Positions 47,788 through 60,370 of a stretch of 64,000 nucleotides of DNA are shown one piece after another. This stretch comes from Tachypleus tridentatus (taxonomy: Eukaryota > Arthropoda > Merostomata > Xiphosura > Limulidae). Both the position numbers and the translations under genes were made by a program. The stretch lies in the NCBI RefSeq assembly GCF_004210375.1, contig NC_134833.1, positions 143,708,127 through 143,772,126 of the forward strand, read 5' to 3'. The notes under the pieces were generated by a model, which saw only the letters and a list, made by a program, of their open reading frames with translations, was not told where the DNA came from and searched no databases. Numbering within the stretch: the first letter of the stretch is position 1; every line of letters begins with the position of its first letter.

Positions 47788-48175
47788 TTAAAGAATGATA
47801 AATTATCTTGACTGGATATTATACACCCAGAGGTTTTGAAAGAGATTAAGGATTGTGTATGTGAACCAAAAGATTGAAAACTAGCTAATGTAACTCCTGT
47901 TTTCAAGGGAGGTTATAAAAATTGTCCTCGTAGTTATTTATCTCTTAGTCTTACATCAGCAGTGGGAAAAAGTTTTTTTAAAGTCTAATACCAGATGCTT
48001 AGCAAAGTCATTTAACAAAGTTTAAATCTTTCTTGAATAGCATGTCTTCATTTGGGGATAAATCTTGTCTTAATAATTTCTTGACATTTTTTGAAGAGGT
48101 TAATACTTATGTAGATGAGGGTGTGATGCCAAGTTGGTATTTTTGAATTTTTAGAAGGCATTTAATAAGGTTGAG
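46800..48175 (+). mobile_element. CR1-like LINE fragment: endonuclease to early RT
   Basis: Broken frames in order: an endonuclease-like FNFRLMDWENVK; QKLFRNVFL; a linker with VEIKNNEILVLN; then the RT approach IIHPEVLKEIKDC and LANVTPVFKGGYKN, followed by SLTSAVGK and FFEEVNTYVDEG. This is the order expected for the second ORF of a CR1/Jockey-type non-LTR retrotransposon. A GA microsatellite (about 47752-47783) interrupts it. The sequence stops at about 48175, before the RT catalytic motif. Confidence 0.85.
47752..47783. repeat. (GA)n microsatellite
   Basis: An A run followed by about fifteen AG units, inside the LINE fragment. It produces a Ser-Leu repeat on the minus strand that is not a protein. 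Confidence 0.95.
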
Positions 48176-48884
48176 ATGTTTTTGTTTTTCTCTTTTTTTT
48201 TTGACTGGATCAACCTATACAGAACATAAAATATCTTTATATGATTATTTATTCTTGTGTAAACCTAACTACGATGTGCTGTAATTGTCTTACAGGTTGA
48301 GTTTAATTGTTTAATCAACAAACTTGTAAATAACCCTAACAAAAGAATCTGTACATAAGTTATGTTACAGCTGTATGTGGCTAATGAAATTGAAAGAAGC
48401 CATACATCTATTACATTATTCCCATTTTTATTTTCAGATGATAAAATATTAAGTTAGCAGAATGTGCCATCTTTGGTAGAGAAGAAGGTATTGAACACCT
48501 TGGGGAAAAAATGTTCTAAACTGCACTTTTAAGAAATTCAAGAAAAAGTTTGTTTTCCTGCACTGTTATTAATTTTGTGAGAACTTTCAAAGTTCCATTT
48601 CAGAAGAAAAAAATTCTCATAAAAAATGATCCTCTCTCCACACCACACAAATACTCATTTAACTCACAAACCACAAGGATCGTGTGAAGAAATATTTGCC
48701 AGTATGGTTGTTACCAATGTATTAATACATTTCTAATGCCAGTATATCATCTTATTTTATTTTCTTTCTACATAAGCAGTTCATAGAATTTATTTGACAC
48801 TATGTACAAATTTTATATATAAATGTGTATGTATTCTGTCATTGTGTCTAATATTTTCATAATGGTATTTTGTTTCTTTCCCAG

Positions 48885-49014
48885 GCCATGGATGGGAAGA
48901 AATGTGTAGGTGCCATTGTTTGCAAGCTGGACGTTCACAAAAAGCTGATAAGAAGAGGCTATATTGCTATGTTAGCAGTGGATGAAAACTATAGGAAACA
49001 GAGAATAGGTATAG
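48885..49014 (+). CDS. NAA30: NAA30 coding exon 2
   Basis: Residues 255-297 and the first base of codon 298: central GNAT strands ([30 protein letters not shown]). It contains the start of the acetyl-CoA binding motif Q-x-x-G-x-G, Gln293 to Gly298 (QRIGIG), whose last Gly codon is split by the intron. The acceptor is TTCTTTCCCAG and the donor G|GTGAAA. 130 nt, phases 0 and 1. Confidence 0.97.
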
Positions 49015-49439
49015 GTGAAAGAATCATGTTTTTAATCTTATAAAACATAAACACTTAATTATTAGGTGCAGTGTAACAAAATATAACTTATTCTGGTAAG
49101 TCCTCATGGAATAAATATAGAGTTTTGTGTAATTCTATGTTAGGTTTTGACATGTTAAAATTTTGCAGGTGTCATTATAAATGGTTTACTTATACATCTG
49201 TGTATATTTGTATGGATGGTTTACAAAGATTGAATGGTAATGAGGTTTTGATATGTTTTTCAAAGTTTGAATTAAACAACACAGAGACATTTAGTATTGA
49301 TGAAAATGGTTTGCTATAACTATCAAAGGTAAAAAATACCAAGCAAGGTGAAAATTCATTTACAAGTAATAAAAAAAACTAATGAAATATGCCAATATTT
49401 TGCTGTAAAGTATTAAAAAAAAACCTTATTTAGATGAAG

Positions 49440-49860
49440 AAACAATAAAACATGAGTCTGGTAGCTGGTAGATCCCATCTATATTTTGACTTCTCTGCAC
49501 CTGTGTCCCATACTGTTGATGACATTTCAGATGACTTGCTGGGGCAGCACAGTCTACTCCTAGATAGGAGTAGCTCTGAGATCTTGGACAGTTGTAGGAG
49601 TAAGTTGTCTATCTCAAACTGCTATTCATAACAAGGGAAACAATGGAAAGAAGGATCTCATCCATGTAACGTCAGGATCCTTCATACATGTACTATCTTA
49701 GACTGTGATTGAACCCTCAAGGCATCATGATAGACAGTGTTACAGGCTGATTATCATCCTCCTTTATATATCCAGACCACCACATGCTGATCACCTGAAG
49801 ATACACAGAACCTGCTTTCATCTATGAACAGTAGGGGAGTCCATGGTTAAAGTGTCCAGG
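49440..49860 (-). pseudogene. Decayed Tc1 transposase fragment
   Basis: On the minus strand: LLFIDESRFCVSSGD (first catalytic Asp), then DQHVVVW, then after a gap TVQDLRATPI, LPQQVI and NVINSMGHRCREV. These match the first catalytic block and the C-terminus of Tc1 transposases. The middle with the second Asp and the Glu is missing or unrecognisable, and stops are common. Confidence 0.8.
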
Positions 49861-51504
49861 TGACATGTTATTAGGATAATGTCAATTTATTTGGTTTTCG
49901 GAGTTAGTATAAGGACTCTTAACTGGTATCCTGTACCTAAGGTGGATACTACAGCTATCTAAGGATTATGAAAATTAAAATATATTCATGAGTAAAATGG
50001 AAGTTGGTTTATTAATAACAGTGAATCAGTTGCAAAAGAATATGTGATCAACAATAAGAGAAGAACAATCAGTCATAAGAGAGGAAATGTTTTAAAGAAA
50101 ATATGTTAATGTGTTTATTACTTTTTGCTTGAAGATTTAGTATTTCCTGCATATTATCTCTTAAGAAAACATTTTCATAAAAGAAAGGAAAAAATAATGT
50201 ACAAGTGAGTTTTAGTGTCGTATATAAATGTTTAAAAATATGTATAGCCAGCCTTTTCATGTGCTTGTGAACACAAAATGTAAGATGCAATTTTTCATGG
50301 TAAAACTCAAGAACAGAATTTGAGCCTTGAAGTTGTAAACCTCCCTGAGTAGTATCCTACCATATGTATATCTGTTTCTGTTCTATCCAAAATTTTCAAA
50401 TTTTTTCATCCATGAGCCATCCCTATCTATACAAACAAAGTGATTGCTAACAAGTTGCTTATGTCGTAATCAACCACGTACAAGTTAATTCACAAAGGTG
50501 TTGCTCTCCAGTAAGAAACCTTAAACTATGAATATGTAACCTGCTTTATAGAAATTTTGGTGAGAGAAAGGAAAACAGCAGAAAACTGAACAAAAAATAC
50601 CTTACACATGACAGAGGAAGTTCATTGGATGTGGCCAGATACGTGTGAATGGTTGTGACAAAACAAATGGTAACTTGCTATCAATTACAGGATGATAAGG
50701 GTTTTCTATCTGAACAGTTCTTTGCAGGGTTTTTTATTTGTTGCAGGCTACTCATATACTGGGAAATCGTTACTTCATGTAGAGCTTAGTAAAGCAGAAA
50801 TGAACTTTACTATTTAGAGACTGTATTTATGCCAGTTGTGTAGTAGGAAATCCGTGCACTGTACAATCAGGATCCAAAGAAATTATTGCTATTTCACTGA
50901 AGAATTTGAAGTCATGTTTTAATGTACTAAGTGTATTTTCAAAAAAACATGGCAAGTTTTTTAGTAAATATTACAAGTGTCTAGAACACAAAAATATTTT
51001 TAATAAAGTATTTGTATTAACAATTTGTGAATTTATGAAATCTTTATTGATTATGGGTGATTAAAAGGTGTTTTATATAAAAATAAAAATACCTTTCATC
51101 TTAGTTATGTTATTTCATTGGCATTACTTCTAGAATGTCTTAAATGAACATTGTTGTTGTTGTTTTTTCATTAGGACTTTGCTCCTTGTTTTCTCTACCC
51201 TTAAACTAACTATGGTGCAATCATCAGTACACAGTGAAATGCAAATTTGAAAAATGTAAAATTAAAAGTACTTTTTTTTTAATTGACTGCATATATTAAC
51301 AGATAATCACAGTTATTTATCGTGACAGTTTCAGATGTCTAACACTTTCATAACTGCTTTCAATTAATTTTATTGTTTTATTATTCTTTGAACCATGTTA
51401 AACTAAATAATAAAACAATAAAATCATTAGCAAAAGCTAATGATAAACAACCTGTCATGTCATTCAGTAACAGCCTGTACAGATTCCTTGAAGAGACATT
51501 GGTC

Positions 51505-51588
51505 TATTTGCTGTGTCCACTGCAGGGAATCAAACTTGTATTTTAGTGTTGTAAATCCCTAAACTTGTCATACTCTCACTGGGGAACA
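51505..51588 (-). mobile_element. SINE type B, strongly decayed
   Basis: The minus strand reads CCCCAGTGAGAGTATGACAAG, GGATTTACAACAC (TAC triplet), AGTTTGATTCCC and GTGGACACAGCAAATAG, the order of a type B copy with many substitutions. It is the only SINE recognised in NAA30 intron 2. Confidence 0.65.
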
Positions 51589-52124
51589 AAAGTGAGTAGA
51601 TGAAACTATTTATTGTAGTGCACATTTTTCAGTTCTGATTTGGACACTATAAACTATTAAACTCTCTAGTTGCCCACCCAATTCCCCACATTTAATTTTA
51701 TCAGTTCATAATATGGATGTTAATGTAAGTTATTTTCTTTGGTATGGTAAACTTAATGATGTTGAGTACACATGTTTTTAATACCCTTAGCATCTGAGGT
51801 TACTGTGACTATTATACAAATATTGGTCATATCTGAAGGCTTGTACTATCAGATATTATGCTTTGATGTTTTGTCACATTTTTGTTTCTAGTTACATTTT
51901 GCTTAGTTGTTCAGTTATTGAATTCTTGTTTTAATGTATCAATTTGTGTTTCAATGATTAATCATCTTGCTTACTTGTCATAGGTAGCAAAGGGCAAAGA
52001 AGAAAAATAAATTTTGGTGTATATGTGAGTTTATACTTAAATAAATGTTTCTTATCACCAAGATGGCAATTTGAAATTTAGTTTGTTTTTATTATGATTA
52101 CTTAATTAACATTTCTGATTTTAG

Positions 52125-52180
52125 GCTCAAATCTGGTACTAAAGGCAATTCGAGCCATGGTAGCAGATGAAGCTGATGAG
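52125..52180 (+). CDS. NAA30: NAA30 coding exon 3
   Basis: Completes Gly298 and encodes residues 299-316 (SNLVLKAIRAMVADEADE), the helix after the acetyl-CoA binding loop. 56 nt, acceptor GATTTTAG, donor GAG|GTTAGT, phase 0 at the end. Confidence 0.96.
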
Positions 52181-52350
52181 GTTAGTATACACAAACATGT
52201 ACGTGAATATATTTAATATCAAAGTACAGATTTGTTTCACTTTTTATAAGTTGTGTATGTAACCTTGTTTGGAAGGAAACCATAAGTTGTTTGACTAATT
52301 TCTGTTTATATTAATGATTGAAAAACATCTATAAGGATAATCAACAATAG

Positions 52351-52449
52351 TTTAATTCAAGTTGTAACTGTTTTGAAGTTAGTTTTAATTCAAGTTGTAA
52401 CTGTTTTGAAGTTAGTTTTAATTCAAGTTGTAACTGTTTTGAAGCTAGT
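52351..52449. repeat. Three-copy 33-bp tandem repeat
   Basis: The unit begins TTTAATTCAAGTTGTAACTG and ends TTTTGAAGTTAGT; it occurs three times, nearly perfect (last copy has GCTAG). Confidence 0.95.
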
Positions 52450-52760
52450 TATCTAGTGTAAGATTTTTATGGCTTATCTGAAGAGTAGTATTTCATATAA
52501 TATTTGAATAACAGTAATTTATCTTAATTTATATTGCTTCACTGACATAGAATCACACATTTGTTTTATATAGTAATACAATTAATGGATAGAATAATTT
52601 ATCATTATCAACTATAAGAGAAATGATAGATTTGTATCATTAAGAATTGTGAGAAAAATAGTATAGCTGTCTGACTGTCATTATAAATTACAGAATTAGT
52701 AGAAACGAAAGAGATGCCTGTTGTTGTGGAAATGGCAGAATAGTTGCCTGGCTGTTATTA

Positions 52761-53440
52761 TAAGTTACATGAGAAACAAAATAGCTACGTATCATTGTAA
52801 TGTATGTGAGAAACAAAATAGCTACATATCATTATAAGTTATGTGAGAAACAAAATAGCTACATATCATTATAAGTTATGTGAGAAACAAAATAGCTACA
52901 TATCATTATAAGTTATGTGAGAAACAAAATAGCTACATATCATTGTAATTTATGTGAGAAACAAAATAGCTACATATCATTGTAATTTATGTGAGAAACA
53001 AAATAGCTACATACCATTGTAATTTATGTGAGAAAATAGCTACATACCATTGTAATTTATGTGAGAAAATAGCTACATACCATTGTAATTTATGTGAGAA
53101 AATAGCTACATACCATTGTAAGTTATGTGAGAAACAAAATAGTTACATATCATTGTAATGTATGTGAGAAACAAAATAGCTACATATCATTATAAGTTAT
53201 GTGAGAAACAAAATAGCTACATATCATTATAAGTTATGTGAGAAACAAAATAGCTACATATCATTGTAATTTATGTGAGAAACAAAATAGCTACATATCA
53301 TTATAAGTTATGTGAGAAACAAAATAGCTACATATCATTGTAATTTATGTGAGAAACAAAATAGCTACATATCATTGTAACTTATGTGAGAAACAAAATA
53401 GCTACATACCATTGTAAGTTATGAGAGAAACAGAGTAGCT
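52761..53440. repeat. 37-bp minisatellite, about 18 units
   Basis: The unit begins GTGAGAAACAAAATAGCTAC and ends ATATCATTATAAGTTAT, 37 bp. Three successive units around 53029-53105 lack CAAA and share CATACC, giving a 33-bp variant. Diverged relatives with AATAGNTGCCTG-type sequence lie on both sides (52650-52760, 53420-53470) and again at 56080-56145 and 56440-56580. Confidence 0.95.
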
Positions 53441-54799
53441 GCCTGATTGTTGTTATGAATTACTAGGAGAATATCAATTGGTAATGAATTATAATTCAAC
53501 TTTGGTTTAAGTTTTTTGATGATTTAAGATTCTTTACTCTTACATCTTGCTCATTGTTGAAACTACATATTATTTAAGTGTTTTTTTAGTCTGCAGTCCT
53601 ATCATATTATTGATTTAGATATTTTAGATACTTTTTAATATGCGTTGGTCTGAACAAGAAGTATTTGATCTCATATAATCTCTTCCTCATTCAGAACAAA
53701 CATATCAATAACAGAACTGGGTGATTAATTCAAATACATCGATTAGCAACTCTTAAAATAATTGACTGACTGAAATTATTATCATATTGATTAAAATTGC
53801 AGAATCAAATATGTTAATATCTATCAACAAAAATTCAATAGTTATATTGGTATTTTGAAGATTAGTAGGAAAAACTCCATAAAACTACTATTTGTTACAT
53901 TTTAAGCTTGTTACAAGGTCTGTAGTACATCGTATGTATGGTACACTTTTATGTAAAACAATTTAGTACTTAAAATAGTAACCAAATTTAAAATATTTGT
54001 ACTTGGATTTTCATATTTTGTTTTTCTAATGAATTTTTTGGGTCAGATTTTAAGTCAATTTTAACTTCAATTTTAGAGTTGTAACACAAATGTTTTAGAC
54101 TCGGTTGTTTGTGATTTGTCTGACATTTATTTATTGTAATTGGTAAAGAAAAATTATCTAAATTTTAATTTCTGCAAGAAGTTTCACATTTAAACAGCTC
54201 TATTGTGTATTGTTTATAATTTTTCTGCCCATCCCAAAAAATAGTTTTTCCTTGAGAAACCATCATTCGTTCTCAGTTTTAATGCATTTTGCTTATATTT
54301 TGTTCAGGCTTTGGTTGACCCCCTTTTTTAATATTGCATCTAGTGGTTTGATCATACCTTAATGAAACTCAGCTTTGTAAACAGTCAGAAAGGAAGTTTA
54401 AATATTATTAAATAGAACAAGAATTATAGTTTTCACTTATATCTGAGTAAATAAAGTTGATTTTGTGGGAAAATATCTAGTCTGTGCTACTGTGTAGTTG
54501 ACCAAAGGCATTCAGGTGGAAGTTTTGAAGATAAGACAGAGCTGGAAATGTTTCCATAGTTCTCTGAATGCTATTTTCAGTATGTGAAAGTGTTTGTATG
54601 TTTAATTATATCTGAATTGTGTTAGAGAAGCTTAATTATTTTTAGTGAGCATGGCAGGTGAGAACAAAATAACCTGCAGACTTAACTCTTTATTTATTTA
54701 ATATAATTATTTTTATTCATTTCAAAAAAACGTACATGAGTAAACTGATTAATTAGCTATTTAATTGTTTCTAATTTCAATTATGATTTAAATGAGAAT

Positions 54800-55085
54800 A
54801 TTACTTCTACAGGGTCGTCAAAATTATTCTGTTTCAAGAGTAAATTAAACCAAAACTAAGAGTAACGAATATTTCTATTTCTCGCTTTTCATGTTCATAT
54901 GGCATGATTTGTGGAATGTACAGATTTTATTGGCTTTGTGACAGTAGAAATTGGAAACTGTGACATCATCTTAACATCTACTGACTGATAGCATACTACT
55001 GTATAGAGGTGCAAGTGTTTAAAAAGGTGTGACCCCTCTAGATGGCTTTCAACCCCATTTCGGGGACACTACCATTATCAACAAT
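54800..55085 (+). repeat. Unclassified dispersed repeat, copy 2
   Basis: Related to 32010-32310 over its whole length in the same orientation. It is more AT-rich and has TGACATCA where copy 1 has the CRE palindrome. It lies inside NAA30 intron 3. Confidence 0.8.
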
Positions 55086-56079
55086 ACTAAAAGTTGATTT
55101 AAAAATTTATTTTATACAAGATTAGAGATGGATTACTGCATAGTTTAAAAACAAGGAAATTAGTGACTAAGTTTAAATTGACAACAGTGATTCACCAAGT
55201 ACAAAATATTTAGATTATTTTGAAAACAATTTGTGAAAAGGATTTAGATAAAGCATAACCTTTTTCAACCAAATGTGGTTTTAAATGAGGATCACCAGAA
55301 GATGTCTGTTATACTAATAAGGGTAGTTAAAAAAAAATTAATTTAAAAGAAAACCTGAAAATATGAAGATTAACTTTATAAAAATAATTAGTTATTTGAA
55401 GGTAACTGATTAATGAGCCTGACAATTACCTACAATGTAAGTAGGTAATGCAACAGTTGTAAATATTGTTTACAATAGTTCAAATAGTGGATGAAATTGC
55501 TTTAAATTTGACATGAACTGGTTCTAAAAGTATGTAGTTTCAGAAAATTTGATTTTTTTTCTACTATTTATAACAAAACTTGTTATTTAGTGTAGTTATA
55601 TATACTTATACACTAAATAATTTAGATGCACTGTGATTTTAAGTGTAAAAATACTATTTTTTTTTATCTTACAGTTTTCACATTTCATTTACAAGACCTT
55701 TAGAACCTTCTGAATTAGTATCTAAAGTTTTTAAGATAAATAATTATATTTCATTTTCCCTTTTCTCTACCATATTCTATTTGATGATAATAACTACAGT
55801 GTAATAAAAAGTTTAAAAGTAGGAAATTAAAATGCATGCATATCTTTTAGCTTTTTGTAACATTCTTTGAAACTTTTAATATGTGTAATTTCACATCTTT
55901 ATCTCTTTTCAATTATAGTTTATTTGTTTTTAATTTTTCTTTCCAGTTCTTTATCTTTTATTCTTTTTGCTTGTATGTGAACGTATCCCTGCAGTGTTAT
56001 TTTGTTATTAATGTTTGTGCACAGTTTTTTCACTGACCAAGATGAAAGGAGTAAAGAAACATTAGTAATTATGAATTAC

Positions 56080-56580
56080 AATATAATGGAATAGTTTGCT
56101 TAGTATTATTATGAATTATAAGGGAAAGAGAATAGCTGTTTCTTGATGACGAGAAACCCACTTGAAATAAAAATGGATCTCAGAAAGGCTGGTATGAGTA
56201 TTAACACTTTTATTGATAAGGAGAGAACAACGATTCGACCTTCCTAGGTCATCTTCAGATTAAGTACACCCCCTACAATCCTGTACTTTATTATACTCTC
56301 ATCCCCAAGACGTGTCCATCAACGGTCACATTCAAACACTTTCTTTCTTAACCTGAAGATGACCTAGGAAGGTTGAAACGTTGTTTTCTGCTTATCAGTA
56401 AAAGTGTTAATACACATACCAGCTGTTCTGAGATACAGAATAGCTGTTTGATGTCATTAGGAATTACTAGGGAAACAGAATAGTTGCTTGAATGTTATGA
56501 GTTACTAAGGTAGCAGAACAGTTGCTTGAATGTCATTATGAATTACAAGAGAAACAGAATAGCTGCCTGAATGTTATTAT
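56080..56580. repeat. Decayed relatives of the 37-bp repeat, split by a foldback
   Basis: Units such as GAAACAGAATAGCTGCCTGA and TGTTATTATG with ATTAC between them are older forms of the minisatellite unit 2.6 kb upstream. A foldback element sits in the middle of this small array. Confidence 0.7.
56143..56437. mobile_element. Foldback element, larger copy
   Basis: Arms at about 56172-56255 and 56345-56437 are inverted copies with GGCTGGTATGAGTATTAACA outside and CTAGGTCATCTTCAG / CTGAAGATGACCTAG near the centre. They are separated by about 90 bp of unique sequence. The outer end TTGATGACGAGAAACCCA matches the copy at 15373. Confidence 0.85.
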
Positions 56581-57009
56581 GTAGGAGTTTTTATTTGTCT
56601 CTGCTGGTTCAAGTATTGTCTTGAATAGCAAAATATATTGATCTACACAAAATATGCTAGTTTTAAAGTTTAGAATGATCACAACGTTCATAAATTTATA
56701 TCACTGTATTGTGTTAATGACAAATGATTAAGCAATTCTTGAATGAGATACTAGGCTAATGTTGTAATTTCTCATATTAATGTTGCTTAAAGATATATTT
56801 TTCAAATTATATATTGAACTTCTTAAGGTAGGTGAAGAACAAATGGGAATCACCTAATCCAAGAGTTACACATCTTGAGATTGGGAAGGACCTTGTGCTT
56901 TTCCACTCACAAAGAAAATTTACGATGTGTTCTTGTTCTGTGATAAGAATTTTCACATTACACGTAGTTATTGATATTACATTATTTTTAAATGAACTTT
57001 TATTTGCAG

Positions 57010-57147
57010 GTTGTCCTAGAGACAGAAATCACCAACAAACCAGCTTTACGACTTTATGAAAACTTGGGCTTTGTTTGTGACAAACGACTTTTTAGATATT
57101 ATTTGAATGGAGTAGATGCACTTCGACTCAAACTATGGCTTCGGTGA
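57010..57147 (+). CDS. NAA30: NAA30 coding exon 4 and stop
   Basis: Residues 317-361: [40 protein letters not shown] and the C-terminal KLWLR, the most conserved end of animal NAA30 proteins. Acceptor TATTTGCAG, stop TGA at 57145-57147. Confidence 0.97.
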   Translation, partial: VVLETEITNKPALRLYENLGFVCDKRLFRYYLNGVDALRLKLWLR

Positions 57148-57790
57148 AAGTCTGGACTCTTCTCCTGTTTGTTACTTCTTTCACAAGGAACACGAAAAAA
57201 AATTTTGGTTGTCTGTGCAAATGCAAACTGCAACGAAATTAGAAAATCTCATCACTTTGAATATTGTTCCCCAAGTTGTGTTTAATCCTGGCTTGTCTCG
57301 TGTGACAGTTTACAAGGAATTTTGTTTCTCTATCACAGTAGTTTTAAAATGTATCTTTGCCTAGTGGGGTTGGGGGATATTCAGGCAAAGTTGTATAGCA
57401 TTAAAAAAAACAACAGTGCAGAGGCTGATGTTGTTTTAATGTAACTGTGTAAATTGTAGGGTTCTTGTTCAAACATTTGTAGTTTTTGCAATTAAAAGTT
57501 AGATAGACAACATGTAACCTGAATAAATAAACCTTAGTTTTTATTTAAAAAAATTAAAAGTTCTTTGCAAAAGTAGGTAAGCGATTATATAAATGTATTT
57601 TCTAGTATGAATCTTGAGTGACTGTGTAAAAAGTGTAAGAAGTGGACTTATTGGTAAAAATATTAATTCTAATGAAATAGCATTGTTTGTGTTTGAAATG
57701 TTTTGTTATATCATTAAATTTTTATATGAATATAACTAATCAGCAGTTAAGAATGAACTTTATATGAATAAAATTAAACTTGACTGCATA
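57148..57790 (+). other. NAA30 3' UTR (inferred)
   Basis: Two AATAAA polyadenylation signals lie at 57522-57527 and 57767-57772; either could end the message. The 82-codon frame at 57116-57364 overlaps the end of exon 4 in another phase and is not a gene. Confidence 0.6.
57522..57527 (+). terminator. Polyadenylation signal AATAAA (first)
   Basis: Canonical hexamer 375 bp after the NAA30 stop, in an A-rich context that overlaps a second shifted AATAAA. A further AATAAA occurs at 57767-57772. Confidence 0.5.
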
Positions 57791-58459
57791 TATACACTTT
57801 ATATTGGTGTTTTAGTCAAAATGTGTCATTTAAAATTATAGATAAAACAGAAGTATTAAGTTTGGAAAGAAATGTATCTAATAGCCATACATTTAAAATA
57901 ATTAGAATATGGGTTATTATATTAGAGACCTGTTTATTAGTATTTGCAGTATTAGTCCTTAATTTTTTTACAGAATTATAACAATGTTTCTGGATTGACG
58001 ACAGCTACAATCATTTTAACAAACAACGTTTTTTAATTAAATTTAAGTACTGAGAAAATCAAAGCTTGCATCCACTGGAAGAAGTGGTAAGTTTGAATAA
58101 ATTTTTACGTGTTAAATTCATAAATTATTATAAGTGAAATTTCAATAAGTAAAATATAAATACACTGCAATGTTTAAGAGTAATTCTTGTTTTGTTAAAT
58201 TCTATTAAATTAATCCAGCAACATATTTTTCATAATAAGTGAGCTTTCACAATGCAGTAACAAATATCAATTAATTTTGAAACAAGGAATTTTATAATAG
58301 TTTATATATATAACATAAGTTAAAAAACATGCTCGGCTGCTTTTAAAAACATAGATATGTGCACCACTATACTTGTTTTTGCTATACTCTGAGGTAAATA
58401 CTTTCTTCTCTTACAATGTGCAGTTGATACAGAGAACTCAACTCTTTTTTTCTTTGTTT

Positions 58460-60370
58460 AGTCTCTCAAAAAGGTATTAAAGTCAATTTAACATAATGTT
58501 TTGATCTGTTGGCCCATCCTCTAAACTAATATAAACGTGAAATATTGAACCCAGCTCTTATCATTCATATACTTATCAACCTTCTCTTAAACTTACTGCC
58601 TCTACATCTGAAAGCAACCTATTCCAAATGTCGGTCACCCTGTTAGTGAAATAAAACTGCCTTAGCACCTACAAACCCAAATTTTATATTTGTTTCCCCA
58701 AGTCCTACTATTCTCATTGTTAAGATAATCAACACTATTAATTCCCTTTACAAATCTTATCTACTTCAGATATATCATTATTAACTCTGTTTTTTCCTCA
58801 ATATGAGATATTTAAACTTCTCCTCGTGTGACAAACTCTTCAACCCAGGCTCTATTCCAGTAACCCTTCTCTGAACCTTTTCCAACAATTTAATGTTCTA
58901 CCTGAGGTAAGGAGTGCATGATTGAACACAATATTCCAAATATGGCCTAACCAGTGACCTGTACAATGATATTATAACCTATTTAGACTTGTATTCAATA
59001 TTTCTGTTGATACAACCTAAAATCCTATTTGTCCCTAACATTGGCAACAGCTTGGATGGCTTTAGAAACTAATTGACTGATGCACCAATATTCCTTTCCT
59101 TCAAGAGACTATCAAGGTTATTTCCACCAAAAATATGATTACTCACATGTATTATCTTGTGTTTATCATAATTAAAACCCATCTGCCATTTATTTATCAA
59201 ACTTAGTAAGTGATCTAAATCCTTTTGTAAATCAGCAGCATCATCCTCTTCACAGCTAGCAACACCCAAGACCTTAATATTATCTGTAAATTTAAGTAAT
59301 TTATTGACTGTTACTTCAACTATGTCATTGATGTAAATCAAAAAGAACAAAGGTCCTAAGATCAGGCCTTGAGTTACACCATTTCTAATGTTAATTGAGT
59401 TTGATTGAACTCCATTTATAACAACCTGCTTTCTTCCATCCATTTTGCTAACTTATCCACCACACCTATAGAGACAGTTTGTTTTACAAGCCTTTTATGT
59501 GGCACTTTGTCAAATGCTTTCTGAAAATCCATATACACCAACTCTACTCTTTCATTCATTTATGTCAGCAGTAACCTTTTCGAAGTATGTCAAAAGATTT
59601 GTAAAAGGAAGATTCTCCCTTAGAGAAACCATATTAACTATCCAATGAAATTCTAAACATTGTTAAATGACTTTGCAAAGTATCTTTTAACAGACTTTCC
59701 ACCAACTAATATAAGATTAATGGGTCTATAATTGCTAGAACAGTTTTTATCACCTCTCTTGAAAAGGAGTTACATCAGCTTGCTAACAATTTTCTAGCAC
59801 CAACCCACTATTCAAGAACTGACAAAGAATAGTAGCAAGCATCTAATCTTTAACCTCCTTCAAAACTTATGGGTAAATATTATGTGGACCACAAGTCTTA
59901 CTGTTTTTTAAACTTTCTACTTTTTTCTTAACCAGCTCAAAATTAATGCAGTCATCTTGTTTGATCTCATTTCCATTTATCAACTGTTTAAAATGTGGAA
60001 TACTGCTTAAATCTTGATTAGTTAAAACAGAAGAAAAAGCAAAATTGAATAACCCAGCCACATTAACCATCGCATACTAGCCTTCCTTTATAATACTTTA
60101 AGAGTCCTACACCCATTCTAATATTTTGTTTACCCTTAGTGCATTTAAAGAAGTCCTTATTAATTTTTACATTTTCAGACTTCTTCATATGTCCTTTTTG
60201 AAGTCCTAATTTTCTGTTTCACCAACTTTCTTGATCTGCTGTCATTTAAAATTCATTAAATTTGTGATGTTTCTTTAAATTTATCTCTTGTACACTTTGT
60301 GAGCCAACCTGTGTTTTTACTTGCATCTGCCCTTTTCCTTTTATATTTTTGCCTCGAACACTTAAAAATT
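58460..60370 (-). mobile_element. CR1-like LINE, second ORF remains
   Basis: Minus-strand pieces in order from the right: linker (60370-60080); FNFAFSSVLTNQDLSSIPHF and LKNSKTCGPHNIYP (59867-60070); the palm block NIRNGVTQGLILGPLFFLIY, INDI and KFTDNIKVLG (59069-59443); LINKWQMGFNYDKHKI; then LEKVQRRVTGIEPGLKSLS and FTNRVTDIWNRLLSDVEAV near 58600-58900. The usual catalytic FADD reads FTDN, and several stops break it. Dead copy of the same general family as the NAA30 intron fragments. Confidence 0.9.

Larger units (their letters stand above)
37932..48884 (+). other. NAA30 intron 1 (~11 kb), full of transposon remains
   Basis: The donor GTAAGG and the acceptor TTCTTTCCCAG bound the intron. Contents in order: plain AT-rich DNA to about 39.6 kb; a decayed LINE-like region; a Tc3-like transposon; foldback fragments; a splice-flanked open segment; a LINE 3' piece with an inserted SINE; another SINE; and a LINE endonuclease/reverse transcriptase piece. 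Confidence 0.9.
49015..52124 (+). other. NAA30 intron 2
   Basis: Bounded by GTGAAA and ATTTTAG. It contains a decayed Tc1 transposase (49440-49860) and a decayed type B SINE near 51505-51588. The rest is AT-rich with no recognised feature. Confidence 0.9.
52181..57009 (+). other. NAA30 intron 3
   Basis: Bounded by GTTAGT and TTTGCAG. It contains a 33-bp triplet, the 37-bp minisatellite with decayed outliers, the second copy of the unclassified dispersed repeat, and a foldback element. Confidence 0.92.

Noticed and set aside
47691-47906. Minus-strand frame with a Ser-Leu repeat
   Set aside because: It is the GA microsatellite and A run inside a decayed LINE.
52761-53440. CRISPR-like regular repeats
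   Set aside because: Units are directly adjacent with no unique spacers, and this is an intron of an animal gene; it is a minisatellite.
57116-57364. 82-codon plus-strand frame
   Set aside because: Overlaps the end of NAA30 exon 4 in a different phase and extends into its 3' UTR.
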